Notes under the pieces: generated by a model
Databases searched by the model: none
Seen by the model: the letters and a program-made list of their open reading frames with translations, nothing else
What the model was told of the DNA's origin: nothing
Program-made: the position numbers and the translations under genes
Shown: piece after piece, positions 8,684 to 17,807 of the stretch
Layout of the letters: each line of letters begins with the position of its first letter
How positions within the stretch are numbered: the first letter of the stretch is position 1
Assembly (NCBI RefSeq): GCF_052044135.1
Contig: NZ_JBQDYF010000006.1
Coordinates: 167,802 to 231,801 of the forward strand
DNA: 64,000 bases
Source: Salinisphaera sp052044135
GTDB taxonomy: Bacteria > Pseudomonadota > Gammaproteobacteria > Nevskiales > Salinisphaeraceae
Direction: 5' to 3'

Positions 8684-9652
8684 ATGGCGGAGTATCTTGC
8701 CCCGGCGCTGCACGGCGCCGACACCGTGGACACGGTCCAGGCCAACGGCCTGGAGCTGGCCTACGAACAGTTCGGACGCGACGACGATCCGGCGCTGGTG
8801 ATGATCATGGGGCTCGGCACCCAGCTCACCGCCTGGCCGGATGCGTTCTGTCGCGCCCTGGCCGACACCGGACTGCGGGTGATCCGCTTCGACAATCGCG
8901 ACATCGGCCTGTCGAGCAAGATACGGGACACGCGCCGTTACGACTCGGTACGCCGGGCGTTTTTCAAGTCGTTGCTGGGCCGGGAAATCGAGACCCCGTA
9001 TACCCTGGAAGACATGGCGGAGGACACGGTGGGGCTGCTGGTGGCGCTCGGTATTCGGCACGCGCATCTGGTGGGTGCCTCCATGGGCGGGATGATCGCC
9101 CAGATCGTGGCCGCCAAGCGCCCCGCGCGGGTGGCGTCGTTGACTTCGATCATGTCCAGCTCGGGCGCGCGCAAGCTGCCGCGCGGGCGCTGGAAGGTGA
9201 TGATGCGGTTGGCCAAGGCGCCGAAAAGCCGCGACCCGGACGCGATCGTTGCCCATCTCGCCAGGACCATGAGTCTGATCAGCAGCCCGAAGATGGGGCG
9301 CAGTTATCACGACTGGGAGGCGGAAATTCGGCGCGCGGTCGAGCGCAGTTATTATCCGGCCGGCACCGCACGCCAGACGCTGGCCGTGCTCGCCGCCCCG
9401 CCGCGCGACGATCTGCTGGGGGCGGTGCGCTGCCCGGCGCTGGTGATCCACGGCAGGGCCGACCCGTTGCTGCCGGTCAAGCATGGGCGTTCCACCGCCG
9501 AATGCCTGCCCAACGCGCGTTACGAGGAAATCCCCGGCATGGGCCACGATCTGCCGCCGCGCATGCTGCCGCGATTCGTGGACTGGATCAGCGAACTGGT
9601 GCATGAAGCCGAAGATCGTGCCGCAAAGTCACGACAAGAAAGACAGGCCTGA
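8684..9652 (+). CDS. Alpha/beta-hydrolase
   Basis: About 322 residues if ATG 8684 (MAEYLAPAL) is used; the frame is open from 8570, but the domain starts only at about residue 20 of my version. Seen are the oxyanion/HG-like strand (VMIMGLGTQL), the nucleophile elbow GASMGGM, an acidic residue in IHGRADPLL and the final His in GMGHDLPP, so the catalytic triad is complete. The family is the 3-oxoadipate enol-lactonase/aclacinomycin-methylesterase-like group; the substrate is unknown. The C-terminus is Lys/Arg/Glu-rich. Confidence 0.85.
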   Translation: MAEYLAPALHGADTVDTVQANGLELAYEQFGRDDDPALVMIMGLGTQLTAWPDAFCRALADTGLRVIRFDNRDIGLSSKIRDTRRYDSVRRAFFKSLLGREIETPYTLEDMAEDTVGLLVALGIRHAHLVGASMGGMIAQIVAAKRPARVASLTSIMSSSGARKLPRGRWKVMMRLAKAPKSRDPDAIVAHLARTMSLISSPKMGRSYHDWEAEIRRAVERSYYPAGTARQTLAVLAAPPRDDLLGAVRCPALVIHGRADPLLPVKHGRSTAECLPNARYEEIPGMGHDLPPRMLPRFVDWISELVHEAEDRAAKSRQERQA

Positions 9653-9910
9653 TGAACGCAAAACCATGCGAATGAAAATTGGCAAGGCGGCGAATGGTCG
9701 GGCGTCGGCCATGGGCGAGACAGAATGAATCTGCGCTGGGCTGCGATGGTGGAAAACGCTTGGTCAAGCGAGCGGCGACGAGCCCGGGTCATGGTCTCGG
9801 CGCCGATTCGGCCCGAATCCACAGGTCTTTAGATTGGCGCCGGCCGCGCTCATTTGCAGACGGTGTGGCCAACAACCGCCCTTTGAAACGTTGCAAAGCC
9901 GGGGCCGGGC

Positions 9911-10999
9911 TCAGCCGAAATCGAACCCGATCTGGTCGCCGGCGGCGGGCGGTACACGGAACGCGGCGGTATCCAGGGTGAAGCGCTTCCCGTTGATACC
10001 CGTCCGCTTGCAGGCCAGCGCGAAACGCCTGGCGATCAGGTCGGCATAGGTGCCGGTGCCGGTCATGCGCGTGCCCCAGCTGGCATCGTAGTCGGCGCCG
10101 CCGCGCATCTGCTGGATCAGGCTCATCACGTGTCGGGCGCGATCCGGATAGTGCTGGTCCAGCCATTCACGGAACAGGTGCTTGATCGCGTGCGGCAGGC
10201 GCAGCAGGACGTAACCGGCGCGCGTTGCTCCGGCCTCGGCGGCGGCAGCAATTAAACTTTCCATCTCGGCATCGGTGATCATCGGGATCACGGGGGCGAT
10301 GAGCGCGCCGGTGGGCACATCGGCCTCGGCGAGCGCGGCGATGGTGCGCAGCCGCTGAGCCGGGGAGGCCGCGCGGGGCTCGAGATGCCGCTTGAGTTCG
10401 TTGTCGAGGCTGGTGAGACTGACGAACACACTGGCCAGGTTGCGTGCCGCCATGTCGCCGATCAGGTCGAGATCGCGGGTGACGTGCGCGCCCTTGGTCA
10501 CGATCGAGATCGGCTGGTTGAAGCGGTGGGCGACTTCCAGGATGGCGCGCGTGATGCCCAGATGCCGATCGTCCGGCTGGTACGGATCGGTGTTCGCGCC
10601 CAGCGTGATCGCCTCGCAGCGATAGCGCGAGTGCCGGAGCTCGGCTTCGAACAGGGCCGCGGCTTCGGGCTTGTAGTAGATCTCGCTTTCGAAATCCAGG
10701 CCCGGGGAATGATCGAGATATTCATGTGTGGGCCGGGCGAAGCAATAAATGCAGCCATGCGCGCAGCCCTTGTAGGGGTTGATCGACGCGGAGAACGGCA
10801 CGTCCGGCGATTCGTTGCGCGAGATCACGCGGCGCGTCGGATCGCGGTGCAGGTGCGTGGCCGGCGCGGTGTCGTCTTCGTCGGCCTGGTCGATCGTGTC
10901 CCAGCCGTCGTCGAAGTCCTCGCCGGCGGTGGCCGCGAACCGTGAGACCGGGTTGGTCAATGCCCCGCGGCCCTTGTGATGCGTTGCTCGGTGCGCCAT
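9911..10999 (-). CDS. PA0069-family radical SAM protein
   Basis: 362 residues. The radical-SAM cluster motif CAHGCIYC (C-x3-C-x2-C) lies around residue 79 and is followed by FARPTHEYLD and the strand LDFESEIYYKP, the hallmark of the PA0069/Rv2578c (SplB-like) family. The C-terminal part carries the typical GYVLLRLPHAIKHLF segment. Biochemical function is not established for the family, which is related to spore photoproduct lyase. The N-terminal ~60 residues are acidic and probably disordered. Stands alone. Confidence 0.92.
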   Translation of the reverse strand: MAHRATHHKGRGALTNPVSRFAATAGEDFDDGWDTIDQADEDDTAPATHLHRDPTRRVISRNESPDVPFSASINPYKGCAHGCIYCFARPTHEYLDHSPGLDFESEIYYKPEAAALFEAELRHSRYRCEAITLGANTDPYQPDDRHLGITRAILEVAHRFNQPISIVTKGAHVTRDLDLIGDMAARNLASVFVSLTSLDNELKRHLEPRAASPAQRLRTIAALAEADVPTGALIAPVIPMITDAEMESLIAAAAEAGATRAGYVLLRLPHAIKHLFREWLDQHYPDRARHVMSLIQQMRGGADYDASWGTRMTGTGTYADLIARRFALACKRTGINGKRFTLDTAAFRVPPAAGDQIGFDFG

Positions 11000-11067
11000 A
11001 TCCGTACTGTATGAATAAACAGTTGTTATGGCAAGCCGATGCCGCGATCACCGCATCGCGTGCCGAA

Positions 11068-11763
11068 TCACTCGGTCCGGCGTCCGTCGACCAGCGGGTG
11101 CCGGCCGGGCAGTTTGAAGCGGTTCTTGCGCAGCTCGATCAGCTTGTCGACTTCCGCCGCGCTGAACTCGTGCGCGCCGCCGTACTGCGAGGCCAGATAG
11201 ACCACCTTGGCGTAGTAGTCCAGCGCCTCCATCTTGAAGTGCGCGTTGTCGAGGTCGGCGCCGTACGACAGGGCGCCGTGATTTTCCAGCAACAACGCGT
11301 CGTGGGTCTGGAGGTAGTCGGTGATGGCGTTCGGCAGGTCCATGGTCGAGGGCGTGCCATAGGGCGTGAGCGGTACCTCGCCGAGCAGGATGGTCGATTC
11401 GGGCATGATCTGCTGGGTGAGCGGCTTGCCGCAGATGGCGTGCACGGTGGCGTAGAGCGGGTGGGCATGCACCACGGCATTCACGTCCGGCCGGTGCTGG
11501 TAGACATGCAGGTGCATGCGGATTTCGGACGACGGTTTGCGGCCGTTGTCGCCGATCGCCTGGCCGTCACGGTCGATCGTGCAGATCATGTCCGGCGTCA
11601 TGAAGCCCTTGGACACGCCGGTCGGTGAGCAGAGGATGCGCTCGTCATCCAGCTTGACCGAAATGTTGCCGTCGTTGGCCGCCCCCATTTCGCGCTGATA
11701 CAGACGCTGGCCGATCGCGCAGATGTGTTCGCGCAGCGCGTGTTCGGTGGTCGATGCAGACAT
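11068..11763 (-). CDS. Class II aldolase (fuculose/rhamnulose-phosphate aldolase type)
   Basis: 231 residues from ATG 11763, preceded by AGGA at 7-8 bases; the longer frame to 11829 has no such site. Visible class II aldolase features are NDGNIS (phosphate pocket), SSEIRMHLHVY, the zinc ligands in VVHAHPLYA and the third ligand region NHGALSYG. These enzymes cleave a deoxy-ketose-1-phosphate to dihydroxyacetone phosphate and lactaldehyde. It is divergent from a rhamnulokinase-like gene and a DeoR regulator, so L-rhamnose or L-fucose breakdown is the likely role. No isomerase or transporter is adjacent. Confidence 0.85.
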   Translation of the reverse strand: MSASTTEHALREHICAIGQRLYQREMGAANDGNISVKLDDERILCSPTGVSKGFMTPDMICTIDRDGQAIGDNGRKPSSEIRMHLHVYQHRPDVNAVVHAHPLYATVHAICGKPLTQQIMPESTILLGEVPLTPYGTPSTMDLPNAITDYLQTHDALLLENHGALSYGADLDNAHFKMEALDYYAKVVYLASQYGGAHEFSAAEVDKLIELRKNRFKLPGRHPLVDGRRTE

Positions 11764-11820
11764 CAGGGATCCTGTGTGGAGCCGGCGGCGCCGGGTTGGT
11801 TTTAATTGGCCAATATGACT

Positions 11821-11870
11821 AATAAGCAAAAAATAACAACACGAATAAAGGTTGTTCTTTTGTTTGTTTT
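11821..11870. promoter_or_regulatory. Candidate operator between aldolase and kinase genes
   Basis: AT-rich 160-base divergent gap in a GC-rich setting. AACAAC (11835-11840) and GTTGTT (11851-11856) form an inverted repeat with a 10-base spacer, followed by tandem TTGTTTGTTTTGTT. This is a plausible site for the DeoR-type repressor encoded downstream (inference). Confidence 0.4.
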
Positions 11871-11926
11871 GTTATGGGCCTGAATGGCGCATAGTATTAT
11901 CAATCATCGGTCCGCCCGGGTAGTGT

Positions 11927-13378
11927 ATGTCGCACGCCGCGTGTTCGCAGGCCGGGCCCGGGCCGCCCGGTCCCGTTCATTGCCTGGCCTTCGATTTCGG
12001 GGCCGGCAGTGGCCGCGCCATGCTCGGCCGGCTGGATACGTGCGGGCTGGCGCTCGAGGAAGTCCATCGTTTCGATACCGCCACCGTCATCGACGATGGT
12101 CAACTCTGCTGGGATCCGGACGCGCTGTACGGCGGACTGGAAACCGGCTTGCGCGCCGCGCAGTCGCTCGGCCCTATCCACGCTATTGGCATCGATGCCT
12201 GGGGCGTGGATTTCGGCCTGGTCGATGCCGAAGGCCGTCTGCTGGCGCCGCCGTTGCATCATCGCAACGGTCACGGCAGCCGCGGGGTCGCGCGCGGCCT
12301 GTTGTCGCTGGACGACATGCATCGCCGAACCGGCGCCCAGAAACTGGAACTGAATACGGTTTTTCAGCTCATCGATTTGCGCGCCCGCCGGCCCGAACTT
12401 ATCGCCGCGGCCGACCGCCTGTTGCTGATGGCGGATTTGTTCTCGGCGCATCTGACCGGCCGGCAAACCAACGAATACACGCTCGCGACCACGACCGGTC
12501 TGTTCGATACGGTCCGCGGCGAATGGGCGTATGCGTTGATCGACGAACTCGGGCTGCCGCGCCGGCTGTTCCGGCCGGTCGTCGCCCCCGGCCAGCGCTG
12601 CGGTGTGCTGCGCCCGGCGCTGCGGGCGGCCGACGGCGTGGCCACGCCGGTGGTGGCCGTCGGCGCCCACGATACCGCGAGCGCGGTGGCCGGTCTGGAT
12701 CTCGCGGCGGACGAGGCGTTTCTCATCCTGGGTTCGTGGTCGCTGCTGGGAGTGGAGACCGGCGCGCCGACGCGCGATGCTCGTACGCTCGCCCATGGTT
12801 TCGGCAACGAAGGCGGGGTCTGCGGTACCCATCGCCTGATCACCCGCATGAATGGGCTGTATCTGATTCAGATGCTGCGCCAGGCCTGGCGCGTCCGGCA
12901 CGATGAGTACCCGGAGTTTTCCGAGATCACGGCGGCGGCGCGCGCGGCGCGATCCCTCGGTTTGCCCGCGTCCATGCGTATTGACCCGACCGATCGCCGT
13001 TTTTTCGCGCCCGACGACATCATGATGGCGATCGACGATTCCCTGGACGCCGGAGGGCACAGCCGACCGGCCGGACTCGGTGAATACGCGCTCGCCATCT
13101 ATCGCGGGCTCGCCGACCAGATCGCGGTCGGCGTCGCCACACTGGAACAGGGATTCGGGCACCGGATCGGCGCGATCCATGTCTGCGGCGGCGGCAGCCA
13201 GGATGCGCTGTTGTGCGAATGCATCGTCGAGGCCACCGGCAAACCGATACGCCACGGCGCGGTGGAGGCCGCGGCCTATGGCAACGTCCTGATGCAACTC
13301 ATCGGGCTGGGCGCGGTGGACGATTTGCGCGCGGCGCGCGCCTTGCTCGGCGGGTCGTCGCGACGCGAGCAGGCCTGA
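11927..13378 (+). CDS. FGGY carbohydrate kinase, rhamnulokinase-like
   Basis: 483 residues, the usual size for RhaB. The N-terminal phosphate-binding strand is AFDFGAGSGRAMLG, where rhamnulokinases have DxGASSGR, and the substrate region GIDAWGVDFGLVD matches RhaB closely. The C-terminal ATP-site strand IHVCGGGSQDALLCE and the following GNVLMQLIGLG segment are intact. The enzyme would phosphorylate L-rhamnulose or a related 6-deoxyketose at C1, feeding the divergent aldolase. ATG 11927 has only a weak ribosome site. The DeoR regulator follows 72 bases downstream. Confidence 0.85.
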   Translation: MSHAACSQAGPGPPGPVHCLAFDFGAGSGRAMLGRLDTCGLALEEVHRFDTATVIDDGQLCWDPDALYGGLETGLRAAQSLGPIHAIGIDAWGVDFGLVDAEGRLLAPPLHHRNGHGSRGVARGLLSLDDMHRRTGAQKLELNTVFQLIDLRARRPELIAAADRLLLMADLFSAHLTGRQTNEYTLATTTGLFDTVRGEWAYALIDELGLPRRLFRPVVAPGQRCGVLRPALRAADGVATPVVAVGAHDTASAVAGLDLAADEAFLILGSWSLLGVETGAPTRDARTLAHGFGNEGGVCGTHRLITRMNGLYLIQMLRQAWRVRHDEYPEFSEITAAARAARSLGLPASMRIDPTDRRFFAPDDIMMAIDDSLDAGGHSRPAGLGEYALAIYRGLADQIAVGVATLEQGFGHRIGAIHVCGGGSQDALLCECIVEATGKPIRHGAVEAAAYGNVLMQLIGLGAVDDLRAARALLGGSSRREQA

Positions 13379-13450
13379 GCGGTGCCGCTGGCTATACTGA
13401 CAACATGCCGGCGGCATTGGCCGTCGTCGGTTTGACGCTGATATGTAGGG

Positions 13451-14209
13451 ATGATGCTGCCCGCGGAACGAAAACAGAAAACCCTCGATGTGTTGCGGGC
13501 CGACGGCAAGGTCGGTGTGGCCGATCTGGCGGCACGCTTTCGGGTCACCCGTGAAACGATACGCCGGGATCTGGAAAAGCTCGAGGCCGAAGGCGTGCTC
13601 GAGCGTACCCACGGCGGCGCGGTCGCCATCGTCGAGCGCAGTCAGGATTTGCCCTATCTCACCCGCGAGGCGGTCAATCGCGCGGCCAAGCAGCGCATCG
13701 CGCACAAGGCGGCGTCGCTCATTGCCGATGGCGATGCCGTCATGCTCGATTCCAGTTCCACCGTCTGCGAGATGCTGGGCGCGCTGGCCGGACGGCGCGA
13801 TCTGCAATTGATCAGCAATTCCCTGCGCCTGGCCGCGGCGGGGGCAGACAGCGAACATGCGCTGATCACGGTGGGCGGCGAGCTGTGCAAGAAGTCGTTG
13901 GCGTTCGTGGGTGGGCTGGCCGAAGAATCGCTGGCCCGTTTCAACGTGCATTGGGCGCTGGTCGGTTGCAAGACGCTGCATGCCGAGGCCGGCGTGCTCG
14001 CATCCAATCTCGGTGAAGCCCAGATCAAGCGGGTCATGCTGGCGCATGCGCGGCGAACCGCGTTGCTCGTCGATCACAGCAAGTTCGATCGCAGTGCGCT
14101 GGTCCAGATCTGTGCGTTGCCCGAAATCGACGTGGTCGTGACCGATCAGGCGCCGAGCCCCGCCTGGATCGAGCGCCTGGCGGGGCTCGACGTACGCCTG
14201 ATCTATTGA
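13451..14209 (+). CDS. DeoR/GlpR-family sugar-phosphate repressor
   Basis: 252 residues. The N-terminal DeoR helix-turn-helix (residues ~6-58: RKQKTLDVLRADGKVGVADL then RVTRETIRRDLEKLE) is followed by the THGGAV hinge and a DeoRC sugar-phosphate sensor domain with SNSLRLA and VGCKTLHAEAGV. The start ATG 13451 follows GTAGGG. As the third gene of the deoxysugar set it probably represses the aldolase and kinase until their phosphorylated intermediate accumulates (inference). Confidence 0.9.
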   Translation: MMLPAERKQKTLDVLRADGKVGVADLAARFRVTRETIRRDLEKLEAEGVLERTHGGAVAIVERSQDLPYLTREAVNRAAKQRIAHKAASLIADGDAVMLDSSSTVCEMLGALAGRRDLQLISNSLRLAAAGADSEHALITVGGELCKKSLAFVGGLAEESLARFNVHWALVGCKTLHAEAGVLASNLGEAQIKRVMLAHARRTALLVDHSKFDRSALVQICALPEIDVVVTDQAPSPAWIERLAGLDVRLIY

Positions 14210-14284
14210 GCCGATGGCCTGCGGATGCGGCCCGGTGGTGGCGGCACGTTCGAGTCTACGCCCGCGGGGTGATCAGCGACCCGC

Positions 14285-14737
14285 TCAAGCGCGTTCGTCC
14301 TTGGGCGAGCCCATGACGATATAGGTCGTGATCGCACTGACATGCGGGTGTGTCCCGAGTATCTCGGTATGAAAACGCTTGTAGCTGGCGAGGTCCGGGC
14401 ATTCGATTCGCAGCAGATATTCGAAGGCACCGGCGATGTTATGGCATTCGGCGACTTCGTCGGCATCGCACATCGCCCGTTCGAAGTTCTGCAGCGCTGT
14501 CTTCGTATGCGATGAAAGCCCCACGCTGACATATGCCGCGAAACCGCGCGCCGTGCGTTGGGGGTCGGTCACCACGCGGTAGCCTCGAATGACGCCCGTT
14601 CGCTCGAGCTCCTGAATACGGCGAAGGCATGTGGAGGGCGAGAGGTTTACGCGCTTGGCGAGCTCGACGTTACTGAGTCGCCCATCCTGTTTGAGCTCGT
14701 GCAATATTCGACGATTCGTCGCGTCCATCCCTGTCAT
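14285..14737 (-). CDS. Lrp/AsnC-family transcriptional regulator
   Basis: 150 residues: an N-terminal winged HTH (LKQDGRLSNVELAKRVNLSP, then STCLRRIQELERTGVIRGY) and a C-terminal RAM ligand-binding domain. It is divergent from a LysE-type exporter gene with an AT-rich gap between them, the classic arrangement in which the regulator senses an amino acid and switches on the exporter. Start at 14737 or ATG 14728. Confidence 0.9.
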   Translation of the reverse strand: MTGMDATNRRILHELKQDGRLSNVELAKRVNLSPSTCLRRIQELERTGVIRGYRVVTDPQRTARGFAAYVSVGLSSHTKTALQNFERAMCDADEVAECHNIAGAFEYLLRIECPDLASYKRFHTEILGTHPHVSAITTYIVMGSPKDERA

Positions 14738-14741
14738 TTTA

Positions 14742-14765
14742 TTGCAACTTCATGCATCAATTGCA
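14742..14765. promoter_or_regulatory. Candidate Lrp-type binding site
   Basis: TTGCAA at 14742-14747 and TTGCA at 14761-14765 flank the palindrome ATGCAT (14752-14757) in the AT-rich divergent gap. Position and symmetry suit an Lrp-family operator serving both genes. Confidence 0.35.
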
Positions 14766-14839
14766 GTGAATTAGATCATAAATTGCTCGGTTTTCGGCGT
14801 AAAATTTCGCACAACACGACTGCAGCACATCCAGGCACC

Positions 14840-15439
14840 ATGAGTTTTCCCGTAGTCGCCGCGCTTTTCGGCTTCGCATTCGTCACCACCGTGACGCCGG
14901 GCCCCAACAATCTGATGCTGATGGCGTCCGGCGCCAATTTCGGCTTTCGGCGCACGGTGCCGCACATGATCGGTATCGTGACGGGTCTGGCGTTGCTCAC
15001 CCTGCTCGCCGGTGCCGGGCTGATGGCGTTGTTTGACGCCTTTCCCATCGTACGCACGGCGCTGAAGACTGTTTCGGTCGCCTATCTGCTGTGGCTGGCG
15101 TGGAAGGTGGCGACCGCCGCGCCGCCCGGCGAGACCGCGGCCAAGGGGCGGCCCATGACGTTTTTGCAGGCCGCGGCGTTTCAGTGGGTCAATCCCAAGG
15201 CGTGGGCGATCGGCCTGTCGGCGATCACGATCTATGCGCCCGATCGCTCCCTGCTATCCGTGACCCTGGTGGCGGCTGCTTTCGCGGTGGTGTGTTTCCC
15301 GGCGATTTCGGTTTGGGCCTGGTTGGGCACGGTCGTACGCCAGTGGCTGTCGAGCGCCCGGCGGCGCCATGTGTTCAATGGGGCCATGGCCGCGTTGCTG
15401 GTCGTGTCGCTGTACCCGGTTCTGGGCTTGCACGGTTGA
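14840..15439 (+). CDS. LysE/RhtB-family amino-acid exporter
   Basis: 199 residues from ATG 14840 (MSFPVVAALFGF), the normal size for the family; the frame upstream is antisense to the regulator. The LysE signature VTPGPNNLMLMASGANFGFR sits at residues 17-36, and six hydrophobic segments are seen, with QWVNPKAWAIGLS in the middle repeat. Probably exports an amino acid under control of the divergent Lrp-type regulator. Confidence 0.9.
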   Translation: MSFPVVAALFGFAFVTTVTPGPNNLMLMASGANFGFRRTVPHMIGIVTGLALLTLLAGAGLMALFDAFPIVRTALKTVSVAYLLWLAWKVATAAPPGETAAKGRPMTFLQAAAFQWVNPKAWAIGLSAITIYAPDRSLLSVTLVAAAFAVVCFPAISVWAWLGTVVRQWLSSARRRHVFNGAMAALLVVSLYPVLGLHG

Positions 15440-15486
15440 GGCGCTGGTGGCGGTCAGAGACGTGCATTACGCAAAGCGGGGCCTAT

Positions 15487-15526
15487 GGTCGATCGCAAAA
15501 ACCTAACGGTTGCGACCTGTTTTTTA
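15487..15526 (+). terminator. Probable terminator after the LysE-type gene
   Basis: GGTCGATCGCAA pairs, with a bulge, to TTGCGACC (15510-15517) and is followed by a six-T run at 15520-15525. Located 48 bases past the exporter stop codon. Confidence 0.5.
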
Positions 15527-15578
15527 TTGCGAACGCGGGTCGAGTGTTTTGCTTTGTTCGCTATCGATGCCTGCGGCC

Positions 15579-16334
15579 TCAGGGCGCGATGCGTTTGCCG
15601 GCCCAGTCGAACAGCAGGCCGGTATCGTCGGGTGTGAGCCCGGCGATGACGCCGAGCAGATGCTTCGCGGCCTGGTCGGAGCGTTGCAGTTGCCCTTCGG
15701 GTAGGCGTTTCTGAAATGGCCTGGACAGGCCGGTGTCCACCGTGCCCGGGTGCAAACCGACGCAGATCAGGTTTTTCGAACGGCGTGCCAGTTCGATCGC
15801 GGCAGTGCGGGTGAACTGGTTCTGCGCGGCCTTGGACGCGCGATAGCCGTACCAGCCGCCGGTGCCGTTATCGGAGATCGAGCCGATGCGGGCCGATATG
15901 CTGGCGATGACGGCGCGGTCGCCGTGCGTCGTGAGGTCGTGGAAATGCTTGATCATCAGCGCCGGGCCGATGGCATTGACCGCAAAGCTCGTGGCGAGAT
16001 GGTTCGGATCCAGATCCGATAATTTCTTTTCTGGGCGGATGCGGCGGGCTTGGTCGTGCAGCAGCCCGGCGCAGGTGATCATCAGATCGAGGCGCGGGTG
16101 GCGCTGGCCCGTCGCGACACGGGCAGCTTCGATGCTTGATTCATCGGTGATGTCGAGCGGCTGCAGCGCGAGCCGGTCGCCGTACCTGTCCCGCAACGCC
16201 ACCAGATCGGCGCTGGATTCGGGATCGCGGGCCGTGGCGGTGACCACGGTCGCGCGATCGGTAAGCACGTGTCCGACCAGGGCCAGGCCGAGACCGCGGC
16301 CGCCGCCCTGGATGAGAATATGTTTTTCGGTCAT
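15579..16334 (-). CDS. Short-chain dehydrogenase (C-factor/CsgA-like SDR)
   Basis: 251 residues with a Rossmann start (ILIQGGGRGLGLALV), the NAG-like ITCAGLLHD, a catalytic Ser in SISARIGSISD and the YGYRASKAAQN active site (Tyr-x3-Lys intact). The family (CsgA-like SDRs) typically has NAD(P) as cofactor and unknown substrate. Next to the emrAB pump but not clearly in an operon with it, since 237 bases separate them. Confidence 0.85.
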   Translation of the reverse strand: MTEKHILIQGGGRGLGLALVGHVLTDRATVVTATARDPESSADLVALRDRYGDRLALQPLDITDESSIEAARVATGQRHPRLDLMITCAGLLHDQARRIRPEKKLSDLDPNHLATSFAVNAIGPALMIKHFHDLTTHGDRAVIASISARIGSISDNGTGGWYGYRASKAAQNQFTRTAAIELARRSKNLICVGLHPGTVDTGLSRPFQKRLPEGQLQRSDQAAKHLLGVIAGLTPDDTGLLFDWAGKRIAP

Positions 16335-16403
16335 CGCTGCCGCGTCGAGAGGGACGATGACTTGAGCTTACGGCAGACGCCGCCCAGCCGATGCCGGCAC
16401 GGG

Positions 16404-16571
16404 CTATTGCATCAGCCAGCTCAGGATGGCGATGCCCGGCATGCCGGCGATGGCCGCCGCGACGAACCGGCCCCGGAACAGCGAGCGCAGGCCGGAGATC
16501 AACAGGGCCTGGACGGCCGAAGCCGATGCGCGCCGTCCACACGGCCCGTGGCGCGGGCCGTGCGTCGGCCA
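16404..16571 (-). other. Possible short membrane-protein frame downstream of emrA
   Basis: Directly after the emrA stop, and in the same frame, the sequence encodes ALLISGLRSLFRG then VAAAIAGMPGIAILSWLMQ and a stop. This looks like one or two transmembrane segments, but there is no good start codon. It may be a tiny gene, a remnant, or chance. Confidence 0.2.
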
Positions 16572-17780
16572 TCAGTGGCTCGGTTGCTGTGCGTCGGCCT
16601 TGTCTGACGGAATCTGCTCGGCGCGGGTCGGGATCGGCTTCTGCTGGGCGCGTTGGTTCGTGGTGCCGTTGCCGGTAATGTCGATGTCCACTTCCACCAT
16701 CATGCCCGGCGCCAGCTTCGGTTTCGGCCCCTGGTCGATTGCAATGCGCACCGGGATGCGCTGGGTGATCTTGGTGAAGTTGCCGGAGGGGTTGGGGTCG
16801 GGCAGCAGGGCGAACTGGTTGGTCGCGGCGCCACCGATGACCTGCACGTGGCCCTTGTAGGTGGTGTTCGGCCGGGCATCGACCGAGATGTCGACCGGCT
16901 GGCCGACCGCCAGGTCGCTGATCTCGGTTTCCTTGATGTTGGCCTCGATCCAGACATCGCCGGGATCGTGCATCATCAGGATCGGCTGGCCGGCCGAGAC
17001 ATATTCGTTTTGCTCGATGAAGGTCTTGTCGACGATGCCGTGAATCGGGCTCTTCACGGTCAGGTCGTCGATCTTGTTCTGCTCGTGCGCGCGCCGGGCC
17101 TTGGCCTGTTTGAGCCGGGTCTGCAGCACGGTGGGGTTGGTGATCCGGCCGCCGGCGAGCAGGCCGGTGCGGGCATTGGCCACCGCCACCTGATCCTGCT
17201 GCACCTGGCTCTGGGCTTGCTTGTAGTCGGCCTGGGCGGACTGATAGTCGTAACGATAGATATCGCGCTGTTTCTGCGTGCCGCCGTGGGCCTTGTACAG
17301 GTTCTCGGCACGCACATAGTTGTCGTGGGCCTTCTCCATGCGCGACTTCGCGGCATGCATGGCGGCCGTGTCCGCGGCCAGCATGGCCTTGGCCGATTTC
17401 ACGCCGCCGGCGATCTGCTGGTTGGCCAGCCGCAGTTGCGCCTTGATGTTGGCGATCTGGGCATTGATCTGCTCGAGCTCCAGTTTATCCGGCGTGCTGT
17501 AGAGTTGCGCGATCTTGTCACCCTGGGCCAGTTTGTCGCCCTCGATCAGATCGAAGCCGGTCACCCGGCCGGCCAGCCGCGAGGATACCGTGATCTCGTG
17601 CGAGGCCACGTGTGCATCATTTTCGCTGACGTGTGTGAAGCGGTGGTACAGCCAGAAGCCCAGCCAGACCACGATCACCACCGCGGCGATAATGATGGCG
17701 ACGAGCTTGAGCTGGCGCTTGCGCAGGGCCCCGAATCTGGGGTTCTCGCGAACGGACTGTTTGTCTTTGGAGTCGGCCAT
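16572..17780 (-). CDS. emrA: Multidrug efflux adaptor, HlyD/EmrA family
   Basis: 402 residues: a cytoplasmic tail, one membrane helix (residues ~27-47, VAIIIAAVVIVVWLGFWLY), a biotinyl-lipoyl half (SSRLAGRVTGFDLIEGDKL), a long coiled coil (~90-215, many Lys/Gln/Ala), and the second lipoyl half (SPIHGIVDKTFIEQNEYV) leading to a beta-barrel. It links the inner-membrane pump to an outer-membrane channel. Starts 27 bases after the emrB stop, so the two form an operon. Confidence 0.9.
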   Translation of the reverse strand: MADSKDKQSVRENPRFGALRKRQLKLVAIIIAAVVIVVWLGFWLYHRFTHVSENDAHVASHEITVSSRLAGRVTGFDLIEGDKLAQGDKIAQLYSTPDKLELEQINAQIANIKAQLRLANQQIAGGVKSAKAMLAADTAAMHAAKSRMEKAHDNYVRAENLYKAHGGTQKQRDIYRYDYQSAQADYKQAQSQVQQDQVAVANARTGLLAGGRITNPTVLQTRLKQAKARRAHEQNKIDDLTVKSPIHGIVDKTFIEQNEYVSAGQPILMMHDPGDVWIEANIKETEISDLAVGQPVDISVDARPNTTYKGHVQVIGGAATNQFALLPDPNPSGNFTKITQRIPVRIAIDQGPKPKLAPGMMVEVDIDITGNGTTNQRAQQKPIPTRAEQIPSDKADAQQPSH

Positions 17781-17807
17781 AACGTGGTTGTGTCGTGTCG
17801 GAAACGG

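Noticed and set aside
11900..14077. 725-residue minus-strand frame
   Set aside because: Antisense to the well-recognised kinase and DeoR genes.
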